A DNA stretch of 64,000 nucleotides from JAJFJD01 sp965228695 (lineage in GTDB: Bacteria > Pseudomonadota > Alphaproteobacteria > UBA8366): NCBI GenBank assembly GCA_965228695.1, contig CBDDIB010000002.1, forward strand, positions 1,488,001 to 1,552,000. The letters are read 5' to 3'. The first letter of the stretch is position 1. Every line of letters begins with the position of its first letter. This document shows, piece by piece, positions 17,144 to 26,088 of this stretch. The notes beneath the pieces were generated by a model. That model was not told where the DNA came from. It was given only the letters and a program-made list of their open reading frames with translations, and made no database searches. Position numbers and translations under genes: made by a program.

Positions 17144-17415
17144 AACGATAATTTTTTTGCTTAGCCAAGGCGGGTCGACATCCCCTTGAGGTCTAGTGCG
17201 CCGAAATTTTCCGACGCTTGGTGCCGTGGGCGACCTAGATATGATGTATACGTCGTAATTATTGATGAACCTGTATTGAATACACTTTGCAGTAGAAACC
17301 TTGAATGAACCGTTAATGGTTCAAGTCGAATGGCCGCCCTAAATCGGTTTTGGGATGACGTATCGTGAGATTCTATCTCACTGAATTTCAAGGATTTCTA
17401 ACTATAATACCCGCG
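17144..17415. other. Intergenic region with two dyads
   Basis: This 272-base, relatively AT-rich stretch lies between the kinase start and the end of the racemase-like gene, both on the minus strand. It contains GTGAGAT-TCT-ATCTCAC (17365-17381, 7-bp arms) 35 bases beyond the racemase-like stop, and TGAACC-N6-GGTTCA (17306-17323). Neither is followed by a T-run on the minus strand. They could be operators for the kinase gene or weak transcription-ending structures. No convincing gene is seen here. Confidence 0.35.
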
Positions 17416-18060
17416 CTAATCCAACGCCCGTGCGATCGCGCGAATGGCGGCGGGGACCGGTTCGATCAGCGGTATCGCCATCCTTGGCGCCAGTGTCTTG
17501 GCGGCTTGGGCCAAGGGGCCACCGCCGATCACCACCGCCTCCGCGCCGTCGTTCACGCAACGCTGAATGGCGCTTGCGAGCGCATCGGCCAGCCGGGCCG
17601 GGTCGGCCATATTGTAGGACGCATCGCCGTCGGTAAGGCGGGTCGACACGAACTGCGCCGCGACGCCGTAAGCCTCGGCGCGTTTCCGGATGGCGGCTTC
17701 GAGACCGGGCAGCGTGGTGGCAACGCCGAATCGCCTCCCGCCGGCGGCGGCTTCGGTCATGCCGGCCTCGGCGATACCCGTCACCGGTACGGGCAGGCTT
17801 TGCCGTGCTGCGTCGAGGCCTGGATCGCCGAAGGCCGAAATGACGTAGCCGTCCGCGTTGTCCTCGATCGAGGCCAGCAATGCCGCGACTGCGTTCGCGG
17901 CGCTCTTCAAGCCGGCCTCGTCGGTAATCAGTGGCGGGCCTTCGTTGACGGTGGCGCCGGTCACGGTGATCCCTGATGGCGCCGCGGCCTGGGCGATGTC
18001 CGCCATCAAGCGCGTCGTCGTTGTATTGGTGTTGGGGTTGATCAGCGTGATGCGGCGCAT
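17416..18060 (-). CDS. Asp/Glu/hydantoin racemase-fold protein lacking both catalytic cysteines
   Basis: This 214-residue protein starts MRRITLINPNTNTTTTRLM, typical of the hydantoin/aspartate racemase superfamily. Two-base racemases carry one Cys in a C-(F/W)-G-D-P-G-L segment and one in L-G-C-A. Here the first reads SAFGDPGLDAA (Ala instead of Cys) and the second reads VIGGGPLAQAA (Gly instead of Cys). The only Cys is in IQRCVNDGA, away from the active site. Classical racemisation is therefore unlikely, and a lyase or binding role is possible. It lies 45 bases downstream of the second TPR-ATP-grasp gene on the same strand, probably the last gene of that operon. Confidence 0.75.
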   Translation of the reverse strand: MRRITLINPNTNTTTTRLMADIAQAAAPSGITVTGATVNEGPPLITDEAGLKSAANAVAALLASIEDNADGYVISAFGDPGLDAARQSLPVPVTGIAEAGMTEAAAGGRRFGVATTLPGLEAAIRKRAEAYGVAAQFVSTRLTDGDASYNMADPARLADALASAIQRCVNDGAEAVVIGGGPLAQAAKTLAPRMAIPLIEPVPAAIRAIARALD

Positions 18061-18105
18061 GGCGTGTTCCGGGAGGGCTGTTCTTGCCGATCCATCGTGC
18101 CGGCG

Positions 18106-19866
18106 TTAGCCCGTGGGCATTGGTTTTCCGGCACGGTCGAAAAGATAAGCTTCGATGGCGTGCATCATCTCATGCGCGAACGGCGTGCGGTAGTCGGGAC
18201 TTGTACCGCTCGACAACCCGGCCAGCGACAGACCCATGGCGGCGTTGATCTCGTAGACGACGACCCTGCCATCGGTACGAAAGCCGAAGTCGATGCCGTA
18301 GATGTCCAGGTCGGTCGTGTCGGTTACCTCCCGGAAGACGTCTTCCGGCGCGGCGCCCAGCACGGCTTCGGGGGAGGCATGAAAGGCGATCTCTTCTTTG
18401 TCCAACCCGAGGGTCTTCCAATCAAGTGTGGTGAGACTCTCGCCGTGCACGTTCCAATCCGATCCGAAATGCATGCCGCACGGGCGCATGGTGTCGCCGA
18501 TGATGGCGATTCGATACCGGCGGAACAAACCATCCTCGGACCGGCAGTCATGATAGGCGATCGCATAGAAATCCGCGAAGGGATGATTTTGTAGGATACT
18601 GGTAAGCTCCGCTTCGTCTTGCACCTGCGTGGCGCCGTGGCCGGAATTCGTGTGCGACGGGCGCAGAATGATCGGTAACGCCATCTCGGCGAGAATACGG
18701 TCGCGGGTCGCGGCGACGTCGGCTTCGTGAGCGATTCGGATCGTGTGAGGAAAGGTGAACGTCTCGGCCGCGGCGAAGCGTTTAGCATTTCCCGCGCGCG
18801 TGGTCTGTTTCACCGCCGCCGGCGTATTGACCAGCGGCATCGGCAGGGCTGCGCCCATGCGGTCGGTCCGCTCGGCATGGCCGCGTGCGTCGATGCGTTC
18901 GAAGACCGGCCGGTTGTTCAAGGCAATGTCGAACTCGGACAAATCCAGCACGTCGTCGAGATTTCCGATGGTGTCGGACAATACATGGGTGAATGCGATC
19001 CGGCCCGCCGGCAAGAATGACGGGAAATTACCCTGTGCATAGACAATCGGATGATGCTCGATGTTGGTAAAGGACTCTTCGCCAAAGGCGTCGAGAACCA
19101 GCACCCGTAAAGCCGGGGTGCCCGAACTGCGCGTCTGGCTCGGAAAATTCTCGATTGCGGCACGGGTGATCCGTTCGGCGTCGACCGTGGCGCCACTGTG
19201 GTAGCTTGCGGCCGCCAAGGCTTGGTAATGTTTCATCTTGTCCGGATCTGCGGACAGGACCGTCGAGAATGCCTGCCGGGCGTCGGCGAACCGCCCCATG
19301 CGAAACATCAGCCGGCCCCACAGATAATTCCGGTCGGTCGGCGGCCCGATGTTGTTTTTCAACGCATTGCGGATGACCGCGGCGGCGTCTTCGAATTGGC
19401 CGGATTCGATCAACGCGTCGGCATAGGCCATCTGGAGGTCGCCGCGCTTCGGTTCGGTTTGCACCGCGACCTTTAGATCGTCGGCGGCGTCCCGGTATCG
19501 GCCGAGCGCCGCCCGTATCATCCCCCGATTGCGGCGCGCCGAGAAATGCTCGGGTGATGCCTCGATCGCCGCGTCTAGGTGGCGCAGGCCGGCTTCGTGT
19601 TCGCCGTTTTGGATAAGCGCGGCGCCGAAATTGCTCAGGGCCGTCGGATTGTCCGGCAGGAGGACGAGCGCCGCCTCGGCGCGTTTGCGCGCGACCGCGA
19701 AGTCCCGGCGCTGCATGGCGATCCCGAAGCTGAGCGTCTGGGCTCCGGCATGGGTCGGTGTTTCGACAAGAATGCCGGCCAGCAGAGTTTCGGCCTCGTC
19801 GAATCTTCCCTTCGTCGCGGCCTCCGATGCCATTTCGAACGCGCTTTTTCCGTTCTGATCGTCCAT
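18106..19866 (-). CDS. TPR-ATP-grasp fusion protein, copy B
   Basis: This 586-residue protein has TPR-like helical repeats in residues 1-245 (GRFDEAETLLAGILVETP, FGAALIQNGEHEAGLRHLDAAIE). Residues 250-586 look like an ATP-grasp domain of the glutathione synthetase/RimK kind. PIILRPSHTNSGHG (about 398-411) stands for the nucleotide-binding strand and loop, with Arg402 where Lys is usual, and DLDIYGIDFGFRTDGRVVVYEINAAM (about 519-544) gives the metal-binding Asp, Glu and Asn. ATP-grasp enzymes usually form peptide-like bonds from a carboxyl phosphate. Substrate and family name were not recognised. It follows its paralogue after 27 bases. Confidence 0.65.
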   Translation of the reverse strand: MDDQNGKSAFEMASEAATKGRFDEAETLLAGILVETPTHAGAQTLSFGIAMQRRDFAVARKRAEAALVLLPDNPTALSNFGAALIQNGEHEAGLRHLDAAIEASPEHFSARRNRGMIRAALGRYRDAADDLKVAVQTEPKRGDLQMAYADALIESGQFEDAAAVIRNALKNNIGPPTDRNYLWGRLMFRMGRFADARQAFSTVLSADPDKMKHYQALAAASYHSGATVDAERITRAAIENFPSQTRSSGTPALRVLVLDAFGEESFTNIEHHPIVYAQGNFPSFLPAGRIAFTHVLSDTIGNLDDVLDLSEFDIALNNRPVFERIDARGHAERTDRMGAALPMPLVNTPAAVKQTTRAGNAKRFAAAETFTFPHTIRIAHEADVAATRDRILAEMALPIILRPSHTNSGHGATQVQDEAELTSILQNHPFADFYAIAYHDCRSEDGLFRRYRIAIIGDTMRPCGMHFGSDWNVHGESLTTLDWKTLGLDKEEIAFHASPEAVLGAAPEDVFREVTDTTDLDIYGIDFGFRTDGRVVVYEINAAMGLSLAGLSSGTSPDYRTPFAHEMMHAIEAYLFDRAGKPMPTG

Positions 19867-19893
19867 GCTGCGGTCTTTCGACTCCTCTGCCGG

Positions 19894-21669
19894 TCAGTTC
19901 GCCGAAATGGGCGATTCCTCAGCGCTGTGTGCTTTCGCCTTCTCGAACAACATGTCGGTGATCATTCCCTTGATTTGGTCGCACTGCGCAGTTCGATACG
20001 GAAACGTCTCCAAATCGCCGCCGTTCGCGATTGCCATCGCGCTGTTGACTTCGAAGACGATGATCCGGCCGTCTTCCTTGCGGATGCCGAAATCGATTCC
20101 AAAGACGTCAAGGTCCGTTGCGTCGACGATGTCGCGGAAGAACTCTTCGGGCGGTGCGCCGAGCACTTCTTCCGGATTTTCCCAGAAGTTTTTCTCCTCG
20201 ACGTCGAAACCGAGTTCGGCCCATTTTTCGGGCCCATGCTCCCAGCTATGGACGTTCCATTTGAAATCGGCGCGTAGCCCGTCGGGGATGAGGTGCCCGT
20301 CGATGCAGGCAATTCGATAGCGCCGGAACAATCCGTCCGGCGACGTACAGTCATGGTAGTCGATCGCGTAGAAGTAGGACAAAGGGTTCTGCCGGAGTAC
20401 CTCGCGTAGGCCGTCTTCGTCCTCGATGAGCATGACGCCGTGGCCGACATGGGTGTGGCGCGGGCGAAGGATGATCGGGAACCGCGTATTGGCCAAAACT
20501 TGTTCAACGGTGGCGTCGATGTTTGTTCCATGCCGGACGCCAATCGTGCGTGGAAAGATAAAGTTTTCCGCATCGGCAAACCGTTTGGCGTTCGCCTCCC
20601 GCGTCATCTTGCTCACCGCCGCCGGCGAGTTCACGATGGGTATCGGCAGTTCCGATACCCATTTCTGGTACTCATCGGCATGCTTGCGCGCCTCGAGCCG
20701 TTCGAAGACCGGCCGGTTGTTGATGGCGATATCGAACTGACCCATATCCAGTGCGTCATTCAGATCGCAGCCGGTATCCGCGATGGCGTGGGTATATGTG
20801 ATCCGATCGATCGGCAGGAATGCCGGGAAATTTCCCATGATGTAATTGACCGGGTGACGGCCGATGTCGGTAAAGAAATCCAGGCCCATCGGCTCGAGCA
20901 CCAAAACTCGAAAATCGGAATCGGCGCTGCCGCGCTCGAAGCTTGGGAACTTTCGGTAAGCGCCCGCCGTGACCTTTTGTGCGTGGAGCATGTCGCCGCA
21001 GTGGAAACTCGCCGCCGCTAGGGCCCGATAGTGTTTCATTTCGCTCGCATCGGCCGATAGAACCGCGGCGAATGATTGCCGCGCGTCGGTAAATCGGTTC
21101 ATGCGAAACATCAGCCGGCCCCAGAAAAAGGTTCGCTCGAGCTGTGATCCCACGTTGAGGTCCTTGGCTTCGCGAATTGCCGCCGCGGCTTCTTCATGCA
21201 GTCCCGATTCGATCAACGCATCTGCCAGCGCCATGCGCGTATCGCCGCGGTCCGGCTGAGCGGCGACGGCGACTTTGATATCCGCGGCGGCTTCCGCGTA
21301 CTCACCGAGGGTCGCCTTCAACATCCCGCGATTACGCCGCGCGTAAAAATGATTGGGGTCCGCTTCGATCGCCGCGTTCAGATGCGGCATCGCGGCCGCG
21401 AAATCGTTGCTTTGGATGAGCGCAGCTCCAAGATTGCTCAGCATGCTCGGATCGTCCGGCATGAGGGTCAATGCCGCCTCCGCGCGTTTCCGGGCGAGCG
21501 CGAAATCCTTGCGCTGCATGGCAATCGCGAAACTCAGGGTCTGAGCCTTGCTGTCCCTCGGCGTTTCGAGCAGCACGGCGGCCAGCAGAGTCTCGGCGTC
21601 GTCCAGCCGCCCGTTTTTGGCGGCTTCGGACGCTTGTGCGAAGGCTGTCATTTCCTGTGGCTCGCTCAT
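19894..21669 (-). CDS. TPR-ATP-grasp fusion protein, copy A
   Basis: This 591-residue paralogue of the downstream gene has the same order: TPR repeats over about 245 residues, then the ATP-grasp-like half. Shared blocks are GNFPAFLPIDRITYTHA, FDIAINNRPVFER, TREANAKRFADAE, ILRPRHTHVGHG, DYHDCTSPDGLFRRYRIACI and DLDVFGIDFGIRKEDGRIIVFEVNSAM. The conserved Arg replaces the usual Lys in the I-L-R-P motif in both copies. Conservation is strongest in the C-terminal half. It is the first gene of a probable three-gene operon (copy A, copy B, racemase-like). The cytoplasmic role is unknown. Confidence 0.65.
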   Translation of the reverse strand: MSEPQEMTAFAQASEAAKNGRLDDAETLLAAVLLETPRDSKAQTLSFAIAMQRKDFALARKRAEAALTLMPDDPSMLSNLGAALIQSNDFAAAMPHLNAAIEADPNHFYARRNRGMLKATLGEYAEAAADIKVAVAAQPDRGDTRMALADALIESGLHEEAAAAIREAKDLNVGSQLERTFFWGRLMFRMNRFTDARQSFAAVLSADASEMKHYRALAAASFHCGDMLHAQKVTAGAYRKFPSFERGSADSDFRVLVLEPMGLDFFTDIGRHPVNYIMGNFPAFLPIDRITYTHAIADTGCDLNDALDMGQFDIAINNRPVFERLEARKHADEYQKWVSELPIPIVNSPAAVSKMTREANAKRFADAENFIFPRTIGVRHGTNIDATVEQVLANTRFPIILRPRHTHVGHGVMLIEDEDGLREVLRQNPLSYFYAIDYHDCTSPDGLFRRYRIACIDGHLIPDGLRADFKWNVHSWEHGPEKWAELGFDVEEKNFWENPEEVLGAPPEEFFRDIVDATDLDVFGIDFGIRKEDGRIIVFEVNSAMAIANGGDLETFPYRTAQCDQIKGMITDMLFEKAKAHSAEESPISAN

Positions 21670-21783
21670 CCGGCTTCCTTCGTCCCTACGGCGTTCGGGA
21701 CGATAGTACCGCCTTGAGCGTGGGCAAGCCGAATCCCTCGAAAGGATAATCCTTTTACGCCATTCGGGGTATCGGATAGCGGG

Positions 21784-22518
21784 TTAGCGGTTCCGCTGCA
21801 TCGTCTCGATATAGCGCTGGATCCGGTCTTTCAGGCCGGACTTGGCGGCGGAGCGGACCAAATCCGCCATATCCTCGGCGCGGGTATCCTGGGCCGTGGC
21901 GTCGAACAGGGCGCGGGTTGCGTCCGTTTCAAGCGTCCGGGCCGCGGCGCTGGCCGTGTCGATGATCGCCGGCCATTCGTCCTCGGCGGCGAGGCCGGTG
22001 GCGAAACCCATATCCTTGGCTTCGTCAGCGTCGAACGCGCGGGTTTCGTTTTGGATCGCGCGAGCGGCATCGACGCCGATCCGCGACACCAGCCGCCGGG
22101 TTCCAAGGACGATCCCGAACGCCAGGCCCGGCATTCGGAAGGTGGTTCCGGGCGCGGCGACCCGCTGGCTGCAGGCGCAGAACACATCGGCGCCGGCCCC
22201 CATGGCGCGGCCGTTCGCCAGGGCAAGTGTCGGAAAAGGCAGATGGTAGAGTTTCTGCAGCAGGCTCTCGATCCGGATGAATCGCAGCAGGAGATCCCCG
22301 TCGCTGCGTTCTCCGATGTCGCTGAGATCAAAGCCCGCGCAGAAGTGCTTTCCCGCAGCGTCGAGAATCAGCAGGCGAGTATCGCCGTCCTCGGCATGCG
22401 CGATGGCGTCCGCGAGCGCGTCTACCATCTCTTCGTTCAGCGCATTCGCCTTTTCGGGCCGGTTCAGGGTGACCCGGACCACGCCCTCGCTTTCGGGGCT
22501 TACGGCAACGACCGTCAT
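21784..22518 (-). CDS. Enoyl-CoA hydratase/isomerase family protein
   Basis: This 244-residue crotonase-fold protein has the CoA-binding strand VTLNRPEKANALNEEMVDAL, the first oxyanion-hole segment HFCAGFDLSDIG and the second ALANGRAMGAGADVFCACS. The usual catalytic Glu region of hydratases reads FRMPGLAFGIVLG, so one of the two Glu residues appears absent. Isomerase, hydrolase or other crotonase chemistry should be considered. It starts 9 bases after the PhyH gene stop on the same strand. The substrate is unknown. Confidence 0.85.
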   Translation of the reverse strand: MTVVAVSPESEGVVRVTLNRPEKANALNEEMVDALADAIAHAEDGDTRLLILDAAGKHFCAGFDLSDIGERSDGDLLLRFIRIESLLQKLYHLPFPTLALANGRAMGAGADVFCACSQRVAAPGTTFRMPGLAFGIVLGTRRLVSRIGVDAARAIQNETRAFDADEAKDMGFATGLAAEDEWPAIIDTASAAARTLETDATRALFDATAQDTRAEDMADLVRSAAKSGLKDRIQRYIETMQRNR

Positions 22519-22527
22519 ACCGCTGAC

Positions 22528-23442
22528 CTAAACGTGGGCGGGCTGCGGCGCGACCTTGCCCTCGCCGCCAAAGTAGCGGTTCTGCAGAATGCTCTGGTTG
22601 TCGTAGATCGACCCTGGGCCTGCGTCCGGCTGGTACGGCAGCGGGATGCGAACCGGCGCGGGCACGACCCGCGGTGACAGGGTCGGCTCGCCCCGCACGA
22701 TACGATTGTTGAAATCCTCCAGGCTGCCCTTCATGTCCGCGATCGGCCAGGCGTCCACCGCCGCATAGGCCTGCAGCAGGAAGGTGCGCGGCCGGTCGGA
22801 CCGGTTGAAGGCGGATCCGTGAACCAGACGGGCATGATGAACGGTCAGCGTGCCTGCCGGGCCGGTCAACGGCACCGCGGCGGAGAAGTCGAGATCGCAG
22901 GCGTCCGGATCCATCGCGCCGCAGAAATACCCTTGTGAATGGTGGTCGTAGGTCGGGCCTTTATGCGTTCCCGGCAGGACCAGCATGGGGCCGTTCTCTT
23001 CCGTGCAGTCGTCAAGGTAAATGCCGACCGCGAGCACGTCGTCATTGGTGTGCGGGTAGAATGCCCAATCCTGATGCCATTCGACGGATTCGCCGACACC
23101 GGCGGATTTCATGTTCACCTTGGTGTTGTGCGTTCGGATGCCGCTCGGGCCGAGGATGGGATCGAGGATGTCCATGATCAGCGGTTCCGCGGCATGCGCG
23201 CGGAAGAACTCGGAATTTGCATGAGGTGATTTGATGCGGCGCACGCGCGGCGTTTCCGGCGTGTGGGACGGGTCGAGATCGAGCACGTCGCTGCTCTCTG
23301 TAAGATTGACCGCGTCCGCGACCATCCGGTCGACTTCGGCCTTGATTTCTGCGATCCGCGCCGGCGCGACCGCATTGGGGAGCACGATGTATCCCTGCTC
23401 GAAATACGTATCCACCTGTTCTTGCGTCAGTCTCGCCGCCAT
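22528..23442 (-). CDS. Phytanoyl-CoA dioxygenase (PhyH) family protein
   Basis: This 304-residue Fe(II)/2-oxoglutarate oxygenase has the metal-binding H-x-D in VEWHQDWAFYPHTNDD and the distal His in HHARLVHGSAFNRSDRPR, with the Arg of that segment available for 2-oxoglutarate. The ATG at 23442 follows GGAGAAGAAGC, a good ribosome-binding site, so it is preferred to an ATG 12 codons upstream. The enoyl-CoA hydratase family gene follows after 9 bases. Bacterial PhyH proteins hydroxylate varied small molecules, and the substrate cannot be told from sequence. Confidence 0.9.
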   Translation of the reverse strand: MAARLTQEQVDTYFEQGYIVLPNAVAPARIAEIKAEVDRMVADAVNLTESSDVLDLDPSHTPETPRVRRIKSPHANSEFFRAHAAEPLIMDILDPILGPSGIRTHNTKVNMKSAGVGESVEWHQDWAFYPHTNDDVLAVGIYLDDCTEENGPMLVLPGTHKGPTYDHHSQGYFCGAMDPDACDLDFSAAVPLTGPAGTLTVHHARLVHGSAFNRSDRPRTFLLQAYAAVDAWPIADMKGSLEDFNNRIVRGEPTLSPRVVPAPVRIPLPYQPDAGPGSIYDNQSILQNRYFGGEGKVAPQPAHV

Positions 23443-23630
23443 GCTTCTTCTCCTGCACCGATATTGTTGCGCTATCATACAGGCTTAAGGAGCCATGGGC
23501 GAGGGGGCGGGCGGGCGTGTCCCACGCCGGCTGGATTTGACAGGATAGCGGGAATCCCTGAGTTTTTGGGCTGTGTCCGGTCGGGCATCGGTCCACAGCG
23601 GTCGCATCAAAATCCGGAGGATGGTCAGGA

Positions 23631-24833
23631 ATGGCGGATGAACTCGCCTTCGAAGGGCTCAAGGTATTCGACATGTCGCAGGGCGTTGCAGCGCCGTATT
23701 GCGGCATGCTGCTGGCGCTGAACGGCGCGGACGTGATCAAGATGGAACCGCACGCCCCCGGCGACTGGAGCCGTTCGATGGGCAAGCCCTACGGCGATCA
23801 AAGCGCCAGTTCGGTGATCCTGTGCCGGGGGAAGCGTAGCATCGCGCTCGACCTGAAGAAGCCGGCAGGAAACGAGATCGCCAAGAAACTCGCGGCGGAG
23901 GCGGACGTGATCCTGCAGAATTACCGGCCCGGCGTGATCGAGAAATTCGGCCTCGACTACGAGTCGGTGCGCTCGGGCAACCCGGACGTGATCTATCTTT
24001 CCTTGACCGGTTTCGGGCCGGCCGGACCCAAGGCGAAGCTGCCGGCGACGGATTCCGTCATGCAGGCGTTTACCGGGTTCATGTCGATCAATCGGGATGA
24101 GTCGGGGACGCCGCAACGCATCAACTATTATGCGATCGACGTCATCACCGGGCTCTATTCCTTCCAGGCCGTCTCGAGCGCGCTCTACCGGCGGGCGACC
24201 AAGGGCGGCGGCAAGCATATCCGGACCAGCCTTCTGGAATCGGCATTGAGTTTCCAGGACGTGAAGATGGTGGAATTCCAATTGGAGGGTCCGGTTGCCG
24301 AACCGATCGGCGCGCCGGTCGGCACCTTCAAGAGCAAAGATGGGCATATCTGCGTCAACGCGCGCCGCGATCCGCATTTTCAGGCGCTGTGCCGGTTGCT
24401 CGGCCGCGAGGAGTTGATCGGCGATCCGCGTTATGCGGACGCGCGATCGCGGGTCGCCAATCGCGAGGATCTCCTGACCATCCTACAAGACACAATCGCG
24501 ACGCGGACCACGGCGGAATGGGTCGAGGCGCTCAGCGAGATCGATATCCTGAACGCGCCGGTGAACGATTACGGCAATCTGTTCCAGGAGGCGCAGGTCA
24601 AGGCGGTCGATGCCGTGCGTTGGATCGAGGCTGACGCGGTCGGCAAGGTCCCGATGGGCAATATCGCCGGCGTACCGGCGGCCGCGACCGATAATCCACG
24701 ATCGCATTCCCCCCACATTGGCCAGCATAGCCGCGAGATTCTCGCCGAACTGGGGATGAGTGAATCCGAAATCGACGCCCTGTGCGCGGACGGCGCGGTT
24801 GCCGCCTACGACACCAAATTGGCAGCGGAATAG
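23631..24833 (+). CDS. CaiB/BaiF family (class III) CoA-transferase, copy 1
   Basis: This 400-residue protein has family segments GLKVFDMSQGVAAPYCGMLLA, GADVIKMEPHAPGDWSR, GKRSIALDLKKPAG, NYRPGVIEKFGLDYE and LTGFGPAGP. The catalytic Asp is in LPATDSVMQAFTGFM. Class III enzymes move CoA between carboxylic acids through an aspartyl-CoA anhydride. The acyl substrate is unknown. A ribosome-binding site (CAGGA) precedes the ATG. The paralogue follows after 8 bases. Confidence 0.92.
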   Translation: MADELAFEGLKVFDMSQGVAAPYCGMLLALNGADVIKMEPHAPGDWSRSMGKPYGDQSASSVILCRGKRSIALDLKKPAGNEIAKKLAAEADVILQNYRPGVIEKFGLDYESVRSGNPDVIYLSLTGFGPAGPKAKLPATDSVMQAFTGFMSINRDESGTPQRINYYAIDVITGLYSFQAVSSALYRRATKGGGKHIRTSLLESALSFQDVKMVEFQLEGPVAEPIGAPVGTFKSKDGHICVNARRDPHFQALCRLLGREELIGDPRYADARSRVANREDLLTILQDTIATRTTAEWVEALSEIDILNAPVNDYGNLFQEAQVKAVDAVRWIEADAVGKVPMGNIAGVPAAATDNPRSHSPHIGQHSREILAELGMSESEIDALCADGAVAAYDTKLAAE

Positions 24834-24841
24834 GAAATCTA

Positions 24842-26062
24842 ATGAGCGATGAACCGGCCTTCGCCGGGCTCAAAGTCTTCGACGCGTCGCAAGGCGTAGC
24901 CGCGCCGCATTGCGGCCTGCTGTTGGCGCAGCACGGGGCGGACGTCGTCAAGATGGAGCCGTTGAATGGCGATTGGAGCCGTGTTCTCGGCAAGAGCCTC
25001 GGCGATTACAGCCCGTATTCGCTGATCGTGAACCGCGGGAAGCGCAGCATCGCGCTCGATCTGAAGACGGATGACGGCCGCGCTATTGCGCAGCAGCTGG
25101 CCGCCGACGCCGACGTCATGCTGCAAAACTTTCGGCCGGGCGTGATGAAACGGTTCGGCCTCGACTACGAGTCGGTCCGCGCCGAGAATCCGAACGTAGT
25201 TTACATGTCGCTGTCCGGTTTCGGTCAGACCGGACCCTACAGCAGCCGGCCTGCGACCGACATGGTGCTGCAGGCATTCAGCGGTTGGATGTCGATCAAC
25301 AAGGATCCGTCCGGCAAGCCGCAGCGCATCAATATGGTCGCGATCGATGTCATGTCGGGGCTGTACGCATTTCAGGCGGTCAGTACCGCGCTGTACCGCA
25401 AGGCGATGAAGGGTGTGGGGACGCATATCGAGATGAGCCTGATGGAGGCGGCGGCAGCCCTGCAGTCCGCGCCGGTGGTCGAGCATCATTTCGGCATCAA
25501 CCGCGCGGAAGGGATCGGCGTGCCGATCGGCGCCTTCAAGACCAGGGACGGATTTATCAATATCAATGCGCGCCGCGATCCGGTCTTCGCGAAATTCTGC
25601 CGCCTGCTCGGGCGGGAGGACCTGATCGAAGACCCTCGTTTCAAGACTCCGGCCGCGCGTGTCGAGAACGAGGCGCCGCTGCTCGCCATGATCGAGGACG
25701 TTATCCAGACCCGCACAACGGCGGAATGGGACCGTGATCTCACCGAGTTGGATATCCTGCATGCGGCGGTCAACGATTACGGCGATTATCTCGCCGACGC
25801 CCACGTTCAGGAAACCGGTGTGGTCTCCCATGTGATGCACGAAACCGTCGGAACGATTCCGATGACCAAAATACCGGGTCTACCGGCGGCCGAAACCGGC
25901 AATCCTCTGTCCCACGCACCGCATATTGGCGAACACACCATCGAAATCCTGACCGGCCTTGGTTTCACCGAGGATAAGATCGCCGCATTGCGCGACGGGA
26001 GTATCGTCGGACAGTACGATCCCGACAAAGCGCCTGCGAATGCAGGGATGGCGCCTCCTTGA
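24842..26062 (+). CDS. CaiB/BaiF family (class III) CoA-transferase, copy 2
   Basis: This 406-residue tandem paralogue of the preceding gene is collinear throughout: GLKVFDASQGVAAPHCGLLLA, GKRSIALDLKTDDG, NFRPGVMKRFGLDYESVR and the catalytic Asp in RPATDMVLQAFSGWM. The ATG at 24842 aligns with the start of copy 1. A tandem pair suggests either two subunits or two related substrates. It is followed by a 218-base gap before the biotin genes. Confidence 0.92.
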   Translation: MSDEPAFAGLKVFDASQGVAAPHCGLLLAQHGADVVKMEPLNGDWSRVLGKSLGDYSPYSLIVNRGKRSIALDLKTDDGRAIAQQLAADADVMLQNFRPGVMKRFGLDYESVRAENPNVVYMSLSGFGQTGPYSSRPATDMVLQAFSGWMSINKDPSGKPQRINMVAIDVMSGLYAFQAVSTALYRKAMKGVGTHIEMSLMEAAAALQSAPVVEHHFGINRAEGIGVPIGAFKTRDGFININARRDPVFAKFCRLLGREDLIEDPRFKTPAARVENEAPLLAMIEDVIQTRTTAEWDRDLTELDILHAAVNDYGDYLADAHVQETGVVSHVMHETVGTIPMTKIPGLPAAETGNPLSHAPHIGEHTIEILTGLGFTEDKIAALRDGSIVGQYDPDKAPANAGMAPP

Positions 26063-26088
26063 GGCCTGTACGCATGTTTGGGATTTAG

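Noticed and set aside
17161..17391. A 76-codon minus-strand frame in the kinase / racemase gap
   Set aside because: Low complexity, no ribosome-binding site, and it spans both dyads; no protein family pattern.
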